From: Crossaster papposus
Taxonomy: Eukaryota; Echinodermata; Asteroidea; Velatida; Solasteridae
Length of the DNA stretch: 64,000 nucleotides
NCBI GenBank assembly: GCA_037893245.1
Contig: JBAIAA010000740.1
Location: 1-64,000 of the forward strand
Reading direction: 5' to 3'
Part shown: positions 13,394-24,980 of the stretch, piece after piece
Position numbering within the stretch: the first letter of the stretch is position 1
Layout: every line of letters begins with the position of its first letter
Position numbers and translations under genes: made by a program
The notes under the pieces: model-generated
Databases searched by the model: none
The model's input: the letters and a program-made list of their open reading frames with translations, nothing else
Told to the model about the DNA's origin: nothing

Positions 13394-14011
13394 GGACATC
13401 ACCGGACATCACCGGACATCACCGGACATCACCGGACATCACCGGACATCACCGGACATCACCGGACATCACCGGACATCACCGGACATCACCGGACATC
13501 ACCGGACATCACCGGACATCACCGGACATCACCGGACATCACCGGACATCACCGGACATCACCGGACATCATCGGACATCATCGGACATCATCGGACATC
13601 ATCGGACATCATCGGGCATCATCGGGCATCATCGGACATCACCGGACATCACCGGACATCACCGGACATCACCGGACATCACCGGACATCATCGGGCATC
13701 ATCAGACATCATCGGACATCATCGGACATCACCGGACATCACCGGACATCACCGGACATCATCGGACATCATCGGACATCACCGGACATCACCGGACATC
13801 ACCGGACATCACCGGACATCACCGGACATCATCAGACATCATCGGACATCATCGGACATCATCGGACATCATCGGACATCATCGGACATCATCGGACATC
13901 ATCGGACATCATCGGACATCATCGGACATCATCGGACATCATCGAATCATCGAATCATCGAATCATCAAATCATCAAATCATCAAATCATCAAATCATCA
14001 AATCATCAAAT
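13394..14011 (+). repeat. 10-bp satellite GGACATCACC/GGACATCATC with 8-bp tail
   Basis: About 55 10-mers in blocks: mostly the CACC variant, then runs of CATC, with scattered GGGCATC and AGACATC variants. From about 13941 it changes to the GAATCATC and AAATCATC 8-mers. The block order matches 30938-31548. Confidence 0.95.
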
Positions 14012-14083
14012 TTCCCGCGGGGGGATTTTCCGCAGGGGACTTCCCACATCAAAAAATGCGTCAAAGAATAAGTTAAATCATTG

Positions 14084-14190
14084 AATTCGCATTGAATTCG
14101 CATTGAATTGGCATTGAATTCGCATTGAATTCGCATTGAATGCGTCAACGAATAATTCATTGAATTCGCATTGAATTTGCATAATTCCTT
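14084..14190 (+). repeat. Short 11-bp satellite block
   Basis: Eight to nine imperfect ATTGAATTCGC units with one GGC variant, the GCGTCAACGAATAATTC spacer and a degenerate end leading into the 16-bp block. Confidence 0.85.
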
Positions 14191-14199
14191 GAATTCGGC

Positions 14200-14330
14200 A
14201 GGGGATTTCCCCGGGAGGAGTTTCCCGTGAGGGGGATTTCCCGTGGGGGGATTTACCGTGGGGCGATTTACCGTGGGGCAATTTCCCGTGCGGCAATTTC
14301 CCTTGGGGCATTTCCCGCGGGTGACTTCCC
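14200..14330 (+). repeat. 16-bp degenerate repeat GGGGCAATTTCCCGTG
   Basis: About eight degenerate units of a 16-mer with a near-palindromic core (GGGNNATTTCCC). Equivalent blocks lie at 14745-14875, 15535-15695, 18235-18378, 31735-31860, 32272-32400 and 33050-33147. Each sits between two 11-bp arrays and is followed by ACTTCCCACATCAAAAAATG. Confidence 0.85.
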
Positions 14331-14370
14331 ACATCAAAAAATGCGTTAAAGATTACGTCAAAGATTAATG

Positions 14371-14740
14371 CATTGAATTCGCATTGAATTCGCATTGAAT
14401 TCGCATTGAATTCGCATTGAATTCGCATTGAATTCGCATTGAATTCGCATTGAATTCGCATTGAATTCGCATTGAATTCGCATTGAATTCGCATTGAATT
14501 CGCATTGAATTCGCATTGAATTCGCATTGAATTCGCATTGAATTCGCATTGAATTCGCATTGAATTCGCATTGAATTCGCATTGAATTCGCATTGAATTC
14601 GCATTGAATTCGCATTGAATTCGCATTGAATTCGCATTGAATTCGCAATGAATTCGCAATGAATGCGTCAACAAATACGTCAACGAATACGTCAACGAAT
14701 AATTCATTGAATTCGCATTGAATTTTCATAATTCCTTGAA
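14371..14740 (+). repeat. 11-bp satellite array with triple GTCAACGAATAC spacer
   Basis: About 27 copies of ATTGAATTCGC. The last ones change to GCAATGAATTC, then come three copies of an AATACGTCAACG spacer at about 14667-14705. Confidence 0.93.
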
Positions 14741-14744
14741 TTCG

Positions 14745-14915
14745 GCAGGGGATTTCCCCGGGAGGAATTTCCCGTGGGGGGGATTTCCCGTGGGGGGATT
14801 TACCGTGGGGCGAATTCCCGTGGGGCAATTTCCCTTGGGGCATTTTACGCGGGGCGATTTCCCGCGGGCGACTTCCCACATCAAAAAATGCGTCAAGGAA
14901 TACGTCAAAGATTAA
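14745..14915 (+). repeat. 16-bp repeat block and linker
   Basis: Six to seven GGGGNAATTTCCCGTG units followed by the ACTTCCCACATCAAAAAATG linker and a GTCAAAGATTAATTC spacer. Confidence 0.82.
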
Positions 14916-14916
14916 T

Positions 14917-15415
14917 TCATTGAATTCGCATTGAATTCGCATTGAATTCGCATTGAATTCGCATTGAATTCGCATTGAATTCGCATTGAATTCGCATTGA
15001 ATTCGCATTGAATTCGCATTGAATTCGCATTGAATTCGCATTGAATTCGCATTGAATTCGCATTGAATTCGCATTGAATTCGCATTGAATTCGCATTGAA
15101 TTCGCATTGAATTCGCATTGAATTCGCATTGAATTCGCATTGAATTCGCATTGAATTCGCATTGAATTCGCATTGAATTCGCATTGAATTCGGACTGAAT
15201 TCGCATTGAATTCGGACTGAATTCGCATTGAATTCGGACATCACCGGACATCACCGGACATCACCGGACATCACCGGACATCATCGAATCATCGAATCAT
15301 CGAATCATCAAATCATCAAATCATCAAATCATCAAATCATCAAATTTCCCGCGGGGGAATTTTCCGCAGGGGACTTCCCACATCAAAAAATGCGTCAAAG
15401 AATAAGTTAAATCAT
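14917..15415 (+). repeat. 11-bp array, short 10-bp and 8-bp blocks, linker
   Basis: About 28 11-mers, the last interleaved with TTCGGACTGAA variants that look like 11-mer/10-mer hybrids. Then come about five GGACATCACC units (15236-15280), 8-mers (15278-15346) and the common linker. Confidence 0.9.
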
Positions 15416-15731
15416 TGAATTCGCATTGAATTCGCATTGAATTGGCATTGAATTCGCATTGAATTCGCATTGAATGCGTCAACGAATAATTCATTGAATT
15501 CGCATTGAATTTGCATAATTCCTTGAATTCGGCAGGGGATTTCCCCGGGAGGAGTTTCCCGTGAGGGGGATTTACCGTGGGGCGATTTCCCGTGGGGCAA
15601 TTTCCCGTGCGGCAATTTCCCGTGGGGCAATTTCCCGTGGGGCAATTTCCCGTGCGGCAATTTCCCTTGGGGCATTTCCCGCGGGTGACTTCCCACATCA
15701 AAAAATGCGTCAAAGAATACGTCAAAGATTA
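15416..15731 (+). repeat. Short 11-bp block plus 16-bp repeat block
   Basis: A few 11-mers and the GCGTCAACG spacer are followed by about nine 16-mers (15535-15695). This block carries more GGGGCAATTTCCCGTG units than its neighbours. Confidence 0.85.
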
Positions 15732-16414
15732 ATGCATTGAATTCGCATTGAATTCGCATTGAATTCGCATTGAATTCGCATTGAATTCGCATTGAATTCG
15801 CATTGAATTCGCATTGAATTCGCATTGAATTCGCATTGAATTCGCATTGAATTCGCATTGAATTCGCATTGAATTCGCATTGAATTCGCATTGAATTCGC
15901 ATTGAATTCGCATTGAATTCGCATTGAATTCGCATTGAATTCGCATTGAATTCGCATTGAATTCGCATTGAATTCGCATTGAATTCGCATTGAATTCGCA
16001 TTGAATTCGCATTGAATTCGCATTGAATTCGCATTGAATTCGCATTGAATTCGCATTGAATTCGCATTGAATTCGCATTGAATTCGCATTGAATTCGCAT
16101 TGAATTCGCATTGAATTCGCATTGAATTCGCATTGAATTCGCATTGAATTCGCATTGAATTCGCATTGAATTCGCATTGAATTCGCATTGAATTCGCATT
16201 GAATTCGCATTGAATTCGCATTGAATTCGCATTGAATTCGCATTGAATTCGCATTGAATTCGCATTGAATTCGCATTGAATTCGCATTGAATTCGCATTG
16301 AATTCGCATTGAATTCGCATTGAATTCGCATTGAATTCGCATTGAATTCGCATTGAATTCGCATTGAATTCGCATTGAATTCGCATTGAATTCGCATTGA
16401 ATTCGCATTGAATT
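15732..16414 (+). repeat. 11-bp satellite, 62 nearly perfect copies
   Basis: A 682-bp run of ATTGAATTCGC with almost no variants, so it was homogenised or amplified recently. Confidence 0.97.
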
Positions 16415-16572
16415 CGGACATCATCGGACATCATCGGACATCATCGGACATAATTTCGGACATCATCGGACATCATCGGACATCAGCGGACATCAGCGGA
16501 CATCATCGGCCATCATCGGACATCATCGGACATCATCGGACATCATCGGACATCATCGGACATCACATTTCA
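16415..16572 (+). repeat. 10-bp block with ATAATTTC and CAGC variants
   Basis: About 14 units of GGACATCATC with GGACATAATTTC, GGACATCAGC and GGCCATC variants, ending in CACATTTCAAAATTCGC. The same variant order recurs at 16985-17183 and 19124-19257. Confidence 0.92.
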
Positions 16573-16984
16573 AAATTCGCATTAAATTCGCATTAAATTC
16601 GCATTAAATTCGCATTGAATTCGCATTGAATTCGCATTGAATTCGCATTGAATTCGCATTGAATTCGCATTGAATTCGCATTGAATTCGCATTGAATTCG
16701 CATTGAATTCGCATTGAATTCGCATTGAATTCGCATTGAATTCGCATTGAATTCGCATTGAATTCGCATTGAATTCGCATTGAATTCGCATTGAATTCGC
16801 ATTGAATTCGCATTGAATTCGCATTGAATTCGCATTGAATTCGCATTGAATTCGCATTGAATTCGCATTGAATTCGCATTGAATTCGCATTGAATTCGCA
16901 TTGAATTCGCATTGAATTCGCATTGAATTCGCATTGAATTCGCATTGAATTCGCATTGAATTCGCATTGAATTCGCATTGAATT
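16573..16984 (+). repeat. 11-bp satellite array
   Basis: About 37 copies of ATTGAATTCGC. The first three are the ATTAAATTCGC variant that marks the 5' edge of each array in this sub-region. Confidence 0.95.
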
Positions 16985-17183
16985 CGGACATCATCGGACA
17001 TCATCGGACATCATCGGACATAATTTCGGACATCATTTCGGACATCATCGGACATCATCGGACATCAGCGGACATCATCGGCCATCATCGGACATCATCG
17101 GACATCATCGGACATCATCGGACATCATCGGACATCATCGGACATCATCGGACATCATCGGACATCATCGGACATCACATTTC
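16985..17183 (+). repeat. 10-bp block, second copy
   Basis: About 19 10-mers with the same ATAATTTC, CAGC and GGCCATC variants as 16415-16572, ending in the same CACATTTCAAAATTCGC. The 10-mer plus 11-mer pair has been tandemly duplicated. Confidence 0.92.
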
Positions 17184-17474
17184 AAAATTCGCATTAAATT
17201 CGCATTGAATTCGCATTGAATTCGCATTGAATTCGCATTGAATTCGCATTGAATTCGCATTGAATTCGCATTGAATTCGCATTGAATTCGCATTGAATTC
17301 GCATTGAATTCGCATTGAATTCGCATTGAATTCGCATTGAATTCGCATTGAATTCGCATTGAATTCGCATTGAATTCGCATTGAATTCGCATTGAATTCG
17401 CATTGAATTCGCATTGAATTCGCATTGAATTCGCATTGAATTCGCATTGAATTCGCATTGAATTCGCATTGAAT
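17184..17474 (+). repeat. 11-bp satellite array
   Basis: About 26 copies of ATTGAATTCGC following the ATTAAATTCGC edge variant. Confidence 0.95.
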
Positions 17475-18125
17475 TCGGACATCACCGGACATCACCGGAC
17501 ATCACCGGACATCACCGGACATCACCGGACATCACCGGACATCACCGGACATCACCGGACATCACCGGACATCACCGGACATCACCGGACATCACCGGAC
17601 ATCACCGGACATCACCGGACATCAACATCACCGGACATCACCGGACATCACCGGACATCACCGGACATCACCGGACATCACCGGACATCACCGGACATCA
17701 CCGGACATCACCGGGCATCACCGGACATCACCGGACATCACCGGGCATCACCGGACATCACCGGGCATCATCGGGCATCATCGGACATCATCGGACATCA
17801 TCGGACATCATCGGACATCATCGGACATCATCGGACATCACCGGACATCACCGGACATCACCGGACATCACCGGACATCACCGGACATCACCGGACATCA
17901 CCGGACATCACCGGACATCACCGGACATCACCGGACATCACCGGACATCATCGGACATCACCGGACATCACCGGACATCATCGGACATCATCGGACATCA
18001 TCGGACATCATCGGACATCATCGAATCATCGAATCATCAAATCATCAAATCATCAAATTTCCCGCGGGGGGATTTTCCGCGGGGGACTTCCCACATCAAA
18101 AAATGCGTCAAAGAATAAGTTAAAT
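17475..18125 (+). repeat. 10-bp satellite (about 55 copies), 8-bp tail and linker
   Basis: Mostly GGACATCACC with blocks of GGACATCATC and GGGCATC variants. One truncated unit (ACATCAACATC) lies near 17622. The 8-mer tail is short (18020-18059) and the common linker follows. Confidence 0.94.
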
Positions 18126-18419
18126 CATTGAATTCGCATTGAATTCGCATTGAATTGGCATTGAATTCGCATTGAATGCGTCAACGAATAATTCATTGAA
18201 TTCGCATTGAATTTGCATAATTCCTTGAATTCGGCAGGGGATTTCCCCGGGAGGAGTTTCCCGTGAGGGGGATTTCCCGTGGGGGGATTTCCCGTGGGGC
18301 GATTTCCCGTGGGGCGATTTCCCGTGGGGCAATTTCCCGTGGGGCAATTTCCCTTGGGGCATTTCCCGCGGGCGACTTCCCACATCAAAAAATGCGTCAA
18401 AGAATACGTCAAAGATTAA
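18126..18419 (+). repeat. 11-bp and 16-bp blocks with linker
   Basis: A short run of 11-mers and the GCGTCAACG spacer, then about eight 16-mers (18235-18378) and the ACATCAAAAAATGCGTC linker. Confidence 0.85.
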
Positions 18420-19326
18420 TGCATTGAATTCGCATTGAATTCGCATTGAATTCGCATTGAATTCGCATTGAATTCGCATTGAATTCGCATTGAATTCGCA
18501 TTGAATTCGCATTGAATTCGCATTGAATTCGCATTGAATTCGCATTGAATTCGCATTGAATTCGCATTGAATTCGCATTGAATTCGCATTGAATTCGCAT
18601 TGAATTCGCATTGAATTCGCATTGAATTCGCATTGAATTCGCATTGAATTCGCATTGAATTCGCATTGAATTCGCATTGAATTCGCATTGAATTCGCATT
18701 GAATTCGCATTGAATTCGCATTGAATTCGCATTGAATTCGCATTGAATTCGCATTGAATTCGCATTGAATTCGCATTGAATTCGCATTGAATTCGCATTG
18801 AATTCGCATTGAATTCGCATTGAATTCGCATTGAATTCGCATTGAATTCGCATTGAATTCGCATTGAATTCGCATTGAATTCGCATTGAATTCGCATTGA
18901 ATTCGCATTGAATTCGCATTGAATTCGCATTGAATTCGCATTGAATTCGCATTGAATTCGCATTGAATTCGCATTGAATTCGCATTGAATTCGCATTGAA
19001 TTCTCATTGAATTCGCATTGAATTCGCATTGAATTCGCATTGAATTCGCATTGAATTCGCATTGAATTCGCATTGAATTCGCATTGAATTCGCATTGAAT
19101 TCGCATTGAATTCGCATTGAATTCGGACATCATCGGACATCATCGGACATAATTTCGGACATCATTTCGGACATCATTTCGGACATCATTTCGGACATCA
19201 TCGGACATCATCGGACATCATCGGCCATCATCGGACATCATCGGACATCACATTTCAAAATTCGCATTAAATTCGCATTGAATTCGCATTGAATTCGCAT
19301 TGAATTCGCATTGAATTCGCATTGAA
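18420..19326 (+). repeat. 11-bp array (64 copies), 10-bp block, final 11-mers
   Basis: A 703-bp near-perfect 11-bp array is followed by 10-mers dominated by the GGACATCATTTC 12-bp variant (19124-19257) and five last 11-mers. The final unit reads ATTGAAGTCGCGAGG, fusing in one step into the 17-bp satellite. Confidence 0.94.
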
Positions 19327-22300
19327 GTCGCGAGGGGGGACTTGTCGCGGGGGGGGGACTTGTCGCGGGGGGGGGGACTTGTCGCGGGGGGGGACTTGTC
19401 GCGGGGGGGGGGGGCTTGTCGCGGGGGGGACTTGTCGCGGGGGGGGGGGACTTGTCGCGGGGGGGGGAACTTGTCGCGGGGGGGGGACTTGTCGCGGGGG
19501 GGGGGACTTGTCGCGGGGGGGGGGACTTGTCGCGGGGGGGGGCTTGTCGCGGGGGGGGGGACTTGTCGCGGGGGGGGGGGGACTTGTCGCGGGGGGGGGG
19601 ACTTGTCGCGGGGGGGGGGGGACTTGTCGCGGGGGGGACTTGTCGCAGGGGGCGGGGGACTTGTCGCGGGGGGGACTTGTCGCGGGGGGGACTTGTCGCG
19701 GGGGGGGACTTGTCGCGGGGGGGGACTTGTCGCGAGGGGGGGACTTGTCGCGAGGGGGGGACTTGTCGCGAGGGGGGGACTTGTCGCGAGGGGGGGACTT
19801 GTCGCGAGGGGGGGACTTGTCGCGAGGGGGGGACTTGTCGCGAGGGGGGGACTTGTCGCGAGGGGGGGAATTGTCGCGAGGGGGGGAATTGTCGCGAGGG
19901 GGGGACTTGTCGAGAGGGGGGGACTTGTCGCGAGGGGGGGACTTGTCGCGAGGGGGGGACTTAAAACGAGGGGGGGACTTAAAACGAGGGGGGACTTGTC
20001 GCGAGGGGGGACTTAAAACGAGGGGGGAACTTGTGGCGAGGGGGGACTTGTCGCGAGGGGGGGACTTGTAGCGAGGGGGGGGGACTTAAAACGAGGGGGG
20101 GGACTTGTCGCGAGGGGGGGGGAATTGTCGCGAGGGGGGGAACTTAAAACGAGGGGGGGACTTGTCGCGAGGGGGGACTTGTCGCGAAGGGGGACTTGTC
20201 GCGAGGGGGGACTTGTCGCGAGGGGGGACTTGTCGCGAGGGGGGACTTGTCGCGAGGGGGGACTTGTCGCGAGGGGGGGACTTAAAACGAGGGGGGACTT
20301 GTCGCGAGGGGGGACTTAAAACGAGGGGGGACTTGTCGCGAGGGGGGACTTGTCGCGAGGGGGGACTTGTCGCGAGGGGGGGACTTAAAACGAGGGGGGA
20401 CTTGTCGCGAGGGGGGACTTAAAACAAGGGGGGACTTAAAACGAGGGGGGGACTTGTGGCGAGGGGGGACTTGTCGCGAGGGGGGGACTTGTCGCGAGGG
20501 GGGGACTTAAAACGAGGGGGGGACTTAAAACGAGGGGGGGACTTAAAACGAGGGGTGGGGACTTAAAACGAGGGGGGAACTTAAAACGAGGGGGGAACTT
20601 AAAACGAGGGGGGGACTTGTCGCGAGGGGGGGACTTGTCGCGAGGGGGGGACTTGTCGCGAGGAGGGGACTTGTCGCGAGGGGGGACTTGTCGCGAGGGG
20701 GGACTTGTCGCGAGGGGGGACTTGTCGCGAGGGGGGACTTGTCGCGAGGGGGTACTTGTCGCGAGGGGGGACTTGTCGCGGGGGGGAATTGTCGCGGGGG
20801 GGGACTTGTCGAGAGGGGGGGGGACTTGTCGAGAGGGGGGGGGGACTTAAAATGAGGGGGGGACTTAAAACGAGGGGGGACTTGTCGCGAGGGGGGACTT
20901 AAAACGAGGGGGGAACTTGTGGCGAGGGGGGGACTTGTCGCGAGGGGGGGACTTGTCGCAGGGGGGGGGGGACTTGTCGCGGGGGGGACTTGTCGCGGGG
21001 GGGACTTGTCGCGGGGGGGGACTTGTCGCTGGGGGGGGACTTGTCGCGGGGGGGGGACTTGTCGCGGGGGGGGACTTGTCGCGGGGGGGGGGACTTGTCG
21101 CGAGGGGGGACTTGTCGCGGGGGGGGGACTTGTCGCGGGGGGGGGACTTGTCGCGGGGGGGGACTTGTCGCGGGGGGGGGGGGCTTGTCGCGGGGGGGAC
21201 TTGTCGCGGGGGGGGGGGACTTGTCGCGGGGGGGGGAACTTGTCGCGGGGGGGGGACTTGTCGCGGGGGGGGGGACTTGTCGCGGGGGGGGGGACTTGTC
21301 GCGGGGGGGGGCTTGTCGCGGGGGGGGGGACTTGTCGCGGGGGGGGGGACTTGTCGCGGGGGGGGGGACTTGTCGCGGGGGGGGGGGGACTTGTCGCGGG
21401 GGGGACTTGTCGCAGGGGGCGGGGGACTTGTCGCGGGGGGGACTTGTCGCGGGGGGGACTTGTCGCGGGGGGGGACTTGTCGCGGGGGGGGACTTGTCGC
21501 GAGGGGGGGACTTGTCGCGAGGGGGGGACTTGTCGCGAGGGGGGGACTTGTCGCGAGGGGGGGACTTGTCGCGAGGGGGGGACTTGTCGCGAGGGGGGGA
21601 CTTGTCGCGAGGGGGGGACTTGTCGCGAGGGGGGGAATTGTCGCGAGGGGGGGAATTGTCGCGAGGGGGGGACTTGTCGAGAGGGGGGGACTTGTCGCGA
21701 GGGGGGGACTTGTCGCGAGGGGGGGACTTAAAACGAGGGGGGGACTTAAAACGAGGGGGGACTTGTCGCGAGGGGGGACTTAAAACGAGGGGGGAACTTG
21801 TGGCGAGGGGGGACTTGTCGCGAGGGGGGGACTTGTAGCGAGGGGGGGGGACTTAAAACGAGGGGGGGGACTTGTCGCGAGGGGGGGGGAATTGTCGCGA
21901 GGGGGGGAACTTAAAACGAGGGGGGGACTTGTCGCGAGGGGGGACTTGTCGCGAAGGGGGACTTGTCGCGAGGGGGGACTTGTCGCGAGGGGGGACTTGT
22001 CGCGAGGGGGGACTTGTCGCGAGGGGGGACTTGTCGCGAGGGGGGGACTTAAAACGAGGGGGGACTTGTCGCGAGGGGGGACTTAAAACGAGGGGGGACT
22101 TGTCGCGAGGGGGGACTTGTCGCGAGGGGGGACTTGTCGCGAGGGGGGGACTTAAAACGAGGGGGGGGACTTGTCGCGAGGGGGGGGGAATTGTCGCGAG
22201 GGGGGGAACTTAAAACGAGGGGGGGACTTGTCGCGAGGGGGGACTTGTCGCGAAGGGGGACTTGTCGCGAGGGGGGACTTGTCGCGAGGGGGGACTTGTC

Positions 22301-24063
22301 GCGAGGGGGGACTTGTCGCGAGGGGGGACTTGTCGCGAGGGGGGGACTTAAAACGAGGGGGGACTTGTCGCGAGGGGGGACTTAAAACGAGGGGGGACTT
22401 GTCGCGAGGGGGGACTTGTCGCGAGGGGGGACTTGTCGCGAGGGGGGGACTTAAAACGAGGGGGGACTTGTCGCGAGGGGGGACTTAAAACAAGGGGGGA
22501 CTTAAAACGAGGGGGGGACTTGTGGCGAGGGGGGACTTGTCGCGAGGGGGGGACTTGTCGCGAGGGGGGGACTTAAAACGAGGGGGGGACTTAAAACGAG
22601 GGGGGGACTTAAAACGAGGGGTGGGGACTTAAAACGAGGGGGGAACTTAAAACGAGGGGGGAACTTAAAACGAGGGGGGGACTTGTCGCGAGGGGGGGAC
22701 TTGTCGCGAGGGGGGGACTTGTCGCGAGGAGGGGACTTGTCGCGAGGGGGGACTTGTCGCGAGGGGGGACTTGTCGCGAGGGGGGACTTGTCGCGAGGGG
22801 GGACTTGTCGCGAGGGGGTACTTGTCGCGAGGGGGGACTTGTCGCGGGGGGGAATTGTCGCGGGGGGGGACTTGTCGAGAGGGGGGGGGACTTGTCGAGA
22901 GGGGGGGGGGACTTAAAATGAGGGGGGGACTTAAAACGAGGGGGGACTTGTCGCGAGGGGGGACTTAAAACGAGGGGGGAACTTGTGGCGAGGGGGGGAC
23001 TTGTCGCGAGGGGGGGACTTGTCGCGAGGGGGGGACTTGTAGCGAGGGGGGGGCTTAAAACGAGGGGGGGGACTTGTCGCGAGGGGGGGGACTTGTCGCG
23101 AGGGGGGGGACTTAAAACGAGGGGGGGGGACTTAAAACGAGGGGGGGGACTTAAAACGAGGGGGAGACTTAAAACGAGGGGGGAACTTAAAACGAGGGGG
23201 GGACTTGTCGCGAGGGGGGGGACTTGTCGCGAGGGGGGGACTTGTCGCGAGGGGGGGACTTGTCGCGAGGGGGGACTTGTCGCGAGGGGGGACTTGTCGC
23301 GAGGGGGGACTTGTCGCGGGGGGGAATTGTCGCGGGGGGGGACTTGTCGCGAGGGGGGGACTTGTCGCGAGGGGGGGACTTAAAACGAGGGGGGGACTTA
23401 AAACGAGGGGGGACTTGTCGCGAGGGGGGACTTAAAACGAGGGGGGAACTTGTGGCGAGGGGGGACTTGTCGCGAGGGGGGGACTTGTAGCGAGGGGGGG
23501 GGACTTAAAACGAGGGGGGGGACTTGTCGCGAGGGGGGGGGACTTGTCGCGAGGGGGGGAACTTAAAACGAGGGGGGGGGACTTGTCGCGAGGGGGGACT
23601 TGTCGCGAGGGGGGACTTGTCGCGAGGGGGGACTTGTCGCGAGGGGGGACTTGTCGCGAGGGGGGACTTGTCGCGAGGGGGGACTTGTCGCGAGGGGGGG
23701 ACTTAAAACGAGGGGGGGACTTAAAACGAGGGGGGACTTGTCGCGAGGGGGGACTTAAAACGAGGGGGGGACTTGTGGTGAGGGGGGACTTGTCGCGAGG
23801 GGGGGACTTAAAACGAGGGGGGGACTTAAAACGAGGGGGGGGGGACTTAAAACGAGGGGGGGGGGGACTTAAAACGAGGGGGGGAATTAAAACGAGGGGG
23901 GGACTTAAAACGAGGGGGGAACTTAAAACGAGGGGGGGACTTGTCGCGAGGGGGGACTTGTCGCGAGGGGGGACTTGTCGCGAGGGGGGACTTGTCGCGA
24001 GGGGGGACTTGTCGCGGGGGGGAATTGTCGCGGGGGGGGACTTGTCGCGGGGGGGGGACAATG
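19326..24063 (+). repeat. G-rich 17-bp satellite with ACTTAAAACGAG variant
   Basis: Tandem 17-mers as at the window start. From about 19960 a variant ACTTAAAACGAGGGGGG is interspersed, and ACTTGTGGCG and ACTTGTAGCG also occur. The variant order shows a duplication offset of about 1767 bp (19342 and 21109 onward) and a further 299-bp internal duplication (21872 and 22171). Long open frames on both strands are repeat artefacts. Confidence 0.96.
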
Positions 24064-24980
24064 AATTCGGGATGAATTCGCAGGAGAAATTGCAGAAGAA
24101 ATCGCGGAAGAATTCGCAAAAGATTTCGCAGAATTTATCCATGAATGCGCAAAAGAATATGACAAAAAATGTAAAGAATTCGCAGATGTGAGGAATTTTG
24201 ATGAAAGCAAAGAATTCAAAGAATTCTAATTAAAACGCGGAAAAAAGATGCAACCTATTGCCAAAAATACAAAGAAGGCGAATAAGAATCCATATAAAAA
24301 TTATAAAAGAATAAGAATAAGAATACAAAAAAAGCGAAAAAGATTTTTAAGAATTCAAAGCATGGGAATAATTCAAAACAAAATGCGAAGAAGACGAAAA
24401 AAATGCACTAAAGAATGTGTAAAAGATCGTGTCGAAGAATGAGTCAAAGATTGCATAAAAGAATGCATAGAAGATTGTGTCGTGTACTGCGTTGAACACG
24501 TCAAAGAATGTGTCTCAAAATACCTTGAAGAATACGAAAAATACTAAAAAATAAAAAATATTTGAAAAATGCAAAGAATGCCTCAGAATGCAAAGAATGC
24601 GTCAAAACTAAGAATGCGAATAAAAATGCAAATACAAATTATAATAAGAATGTGAAGAACTCCAAAAGTGTAAAGAAGTCATATGAAAATGGGTCAATGG
24701 GAAGAATTCAAAGAAGGATGCTAAGAATATGCGTCTAAGAATGTATCTAAACATGTGTCAAATAATACGTCAAACATTAATTCACATATTTGCAGAATTT
24801 AAAGAATTCCAAGAAGAATTCACAAAATTCAAAAAAGAATTTGCAGAATTCAAAGAGAATGCATTGAAAAATGTTACGAAGAATTCAAAGAATTTGAGGA
24901 ATGTGTCGAAGAATGCGTCAAAATATGCGCCGAAGAAGGCAAAGAAACAGTACAAAGTACAAAGTTACAGTAGATTGACA
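24064..24980 (+). repeat. Degenerate A/G-rich derivative of the 11-bp satellite
   Basis: The 17-bp array ends in GACAATGAATTCGGG and passes into purine-rich sequence built on AAAGAATTC, AAGAATGCGTCAAAG and AAGAATTCGCA motifs with no fixed period. Its reverse complement resembles the T-rich zone at 34.8-39.7 kb. I see no gene; the small open frames are the low-complexity repeat itself. Confidence 0.75.

Noticed and set aside
12753..19143. Open frames of NANSMRIQCEF type on the minus strand
   Set aside because: Pure translation of the 11-bp satellite. The 33-bp frame cycle gives the 11-residue repeat without any coding evidence.
12192..19326. Possible CRISPR array from the regular direct repeats
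   Set aside because: The repeats are adjacent with no unique spacers, the units are only 8-17 bp, there are no cas genes, and the DNA is animal.
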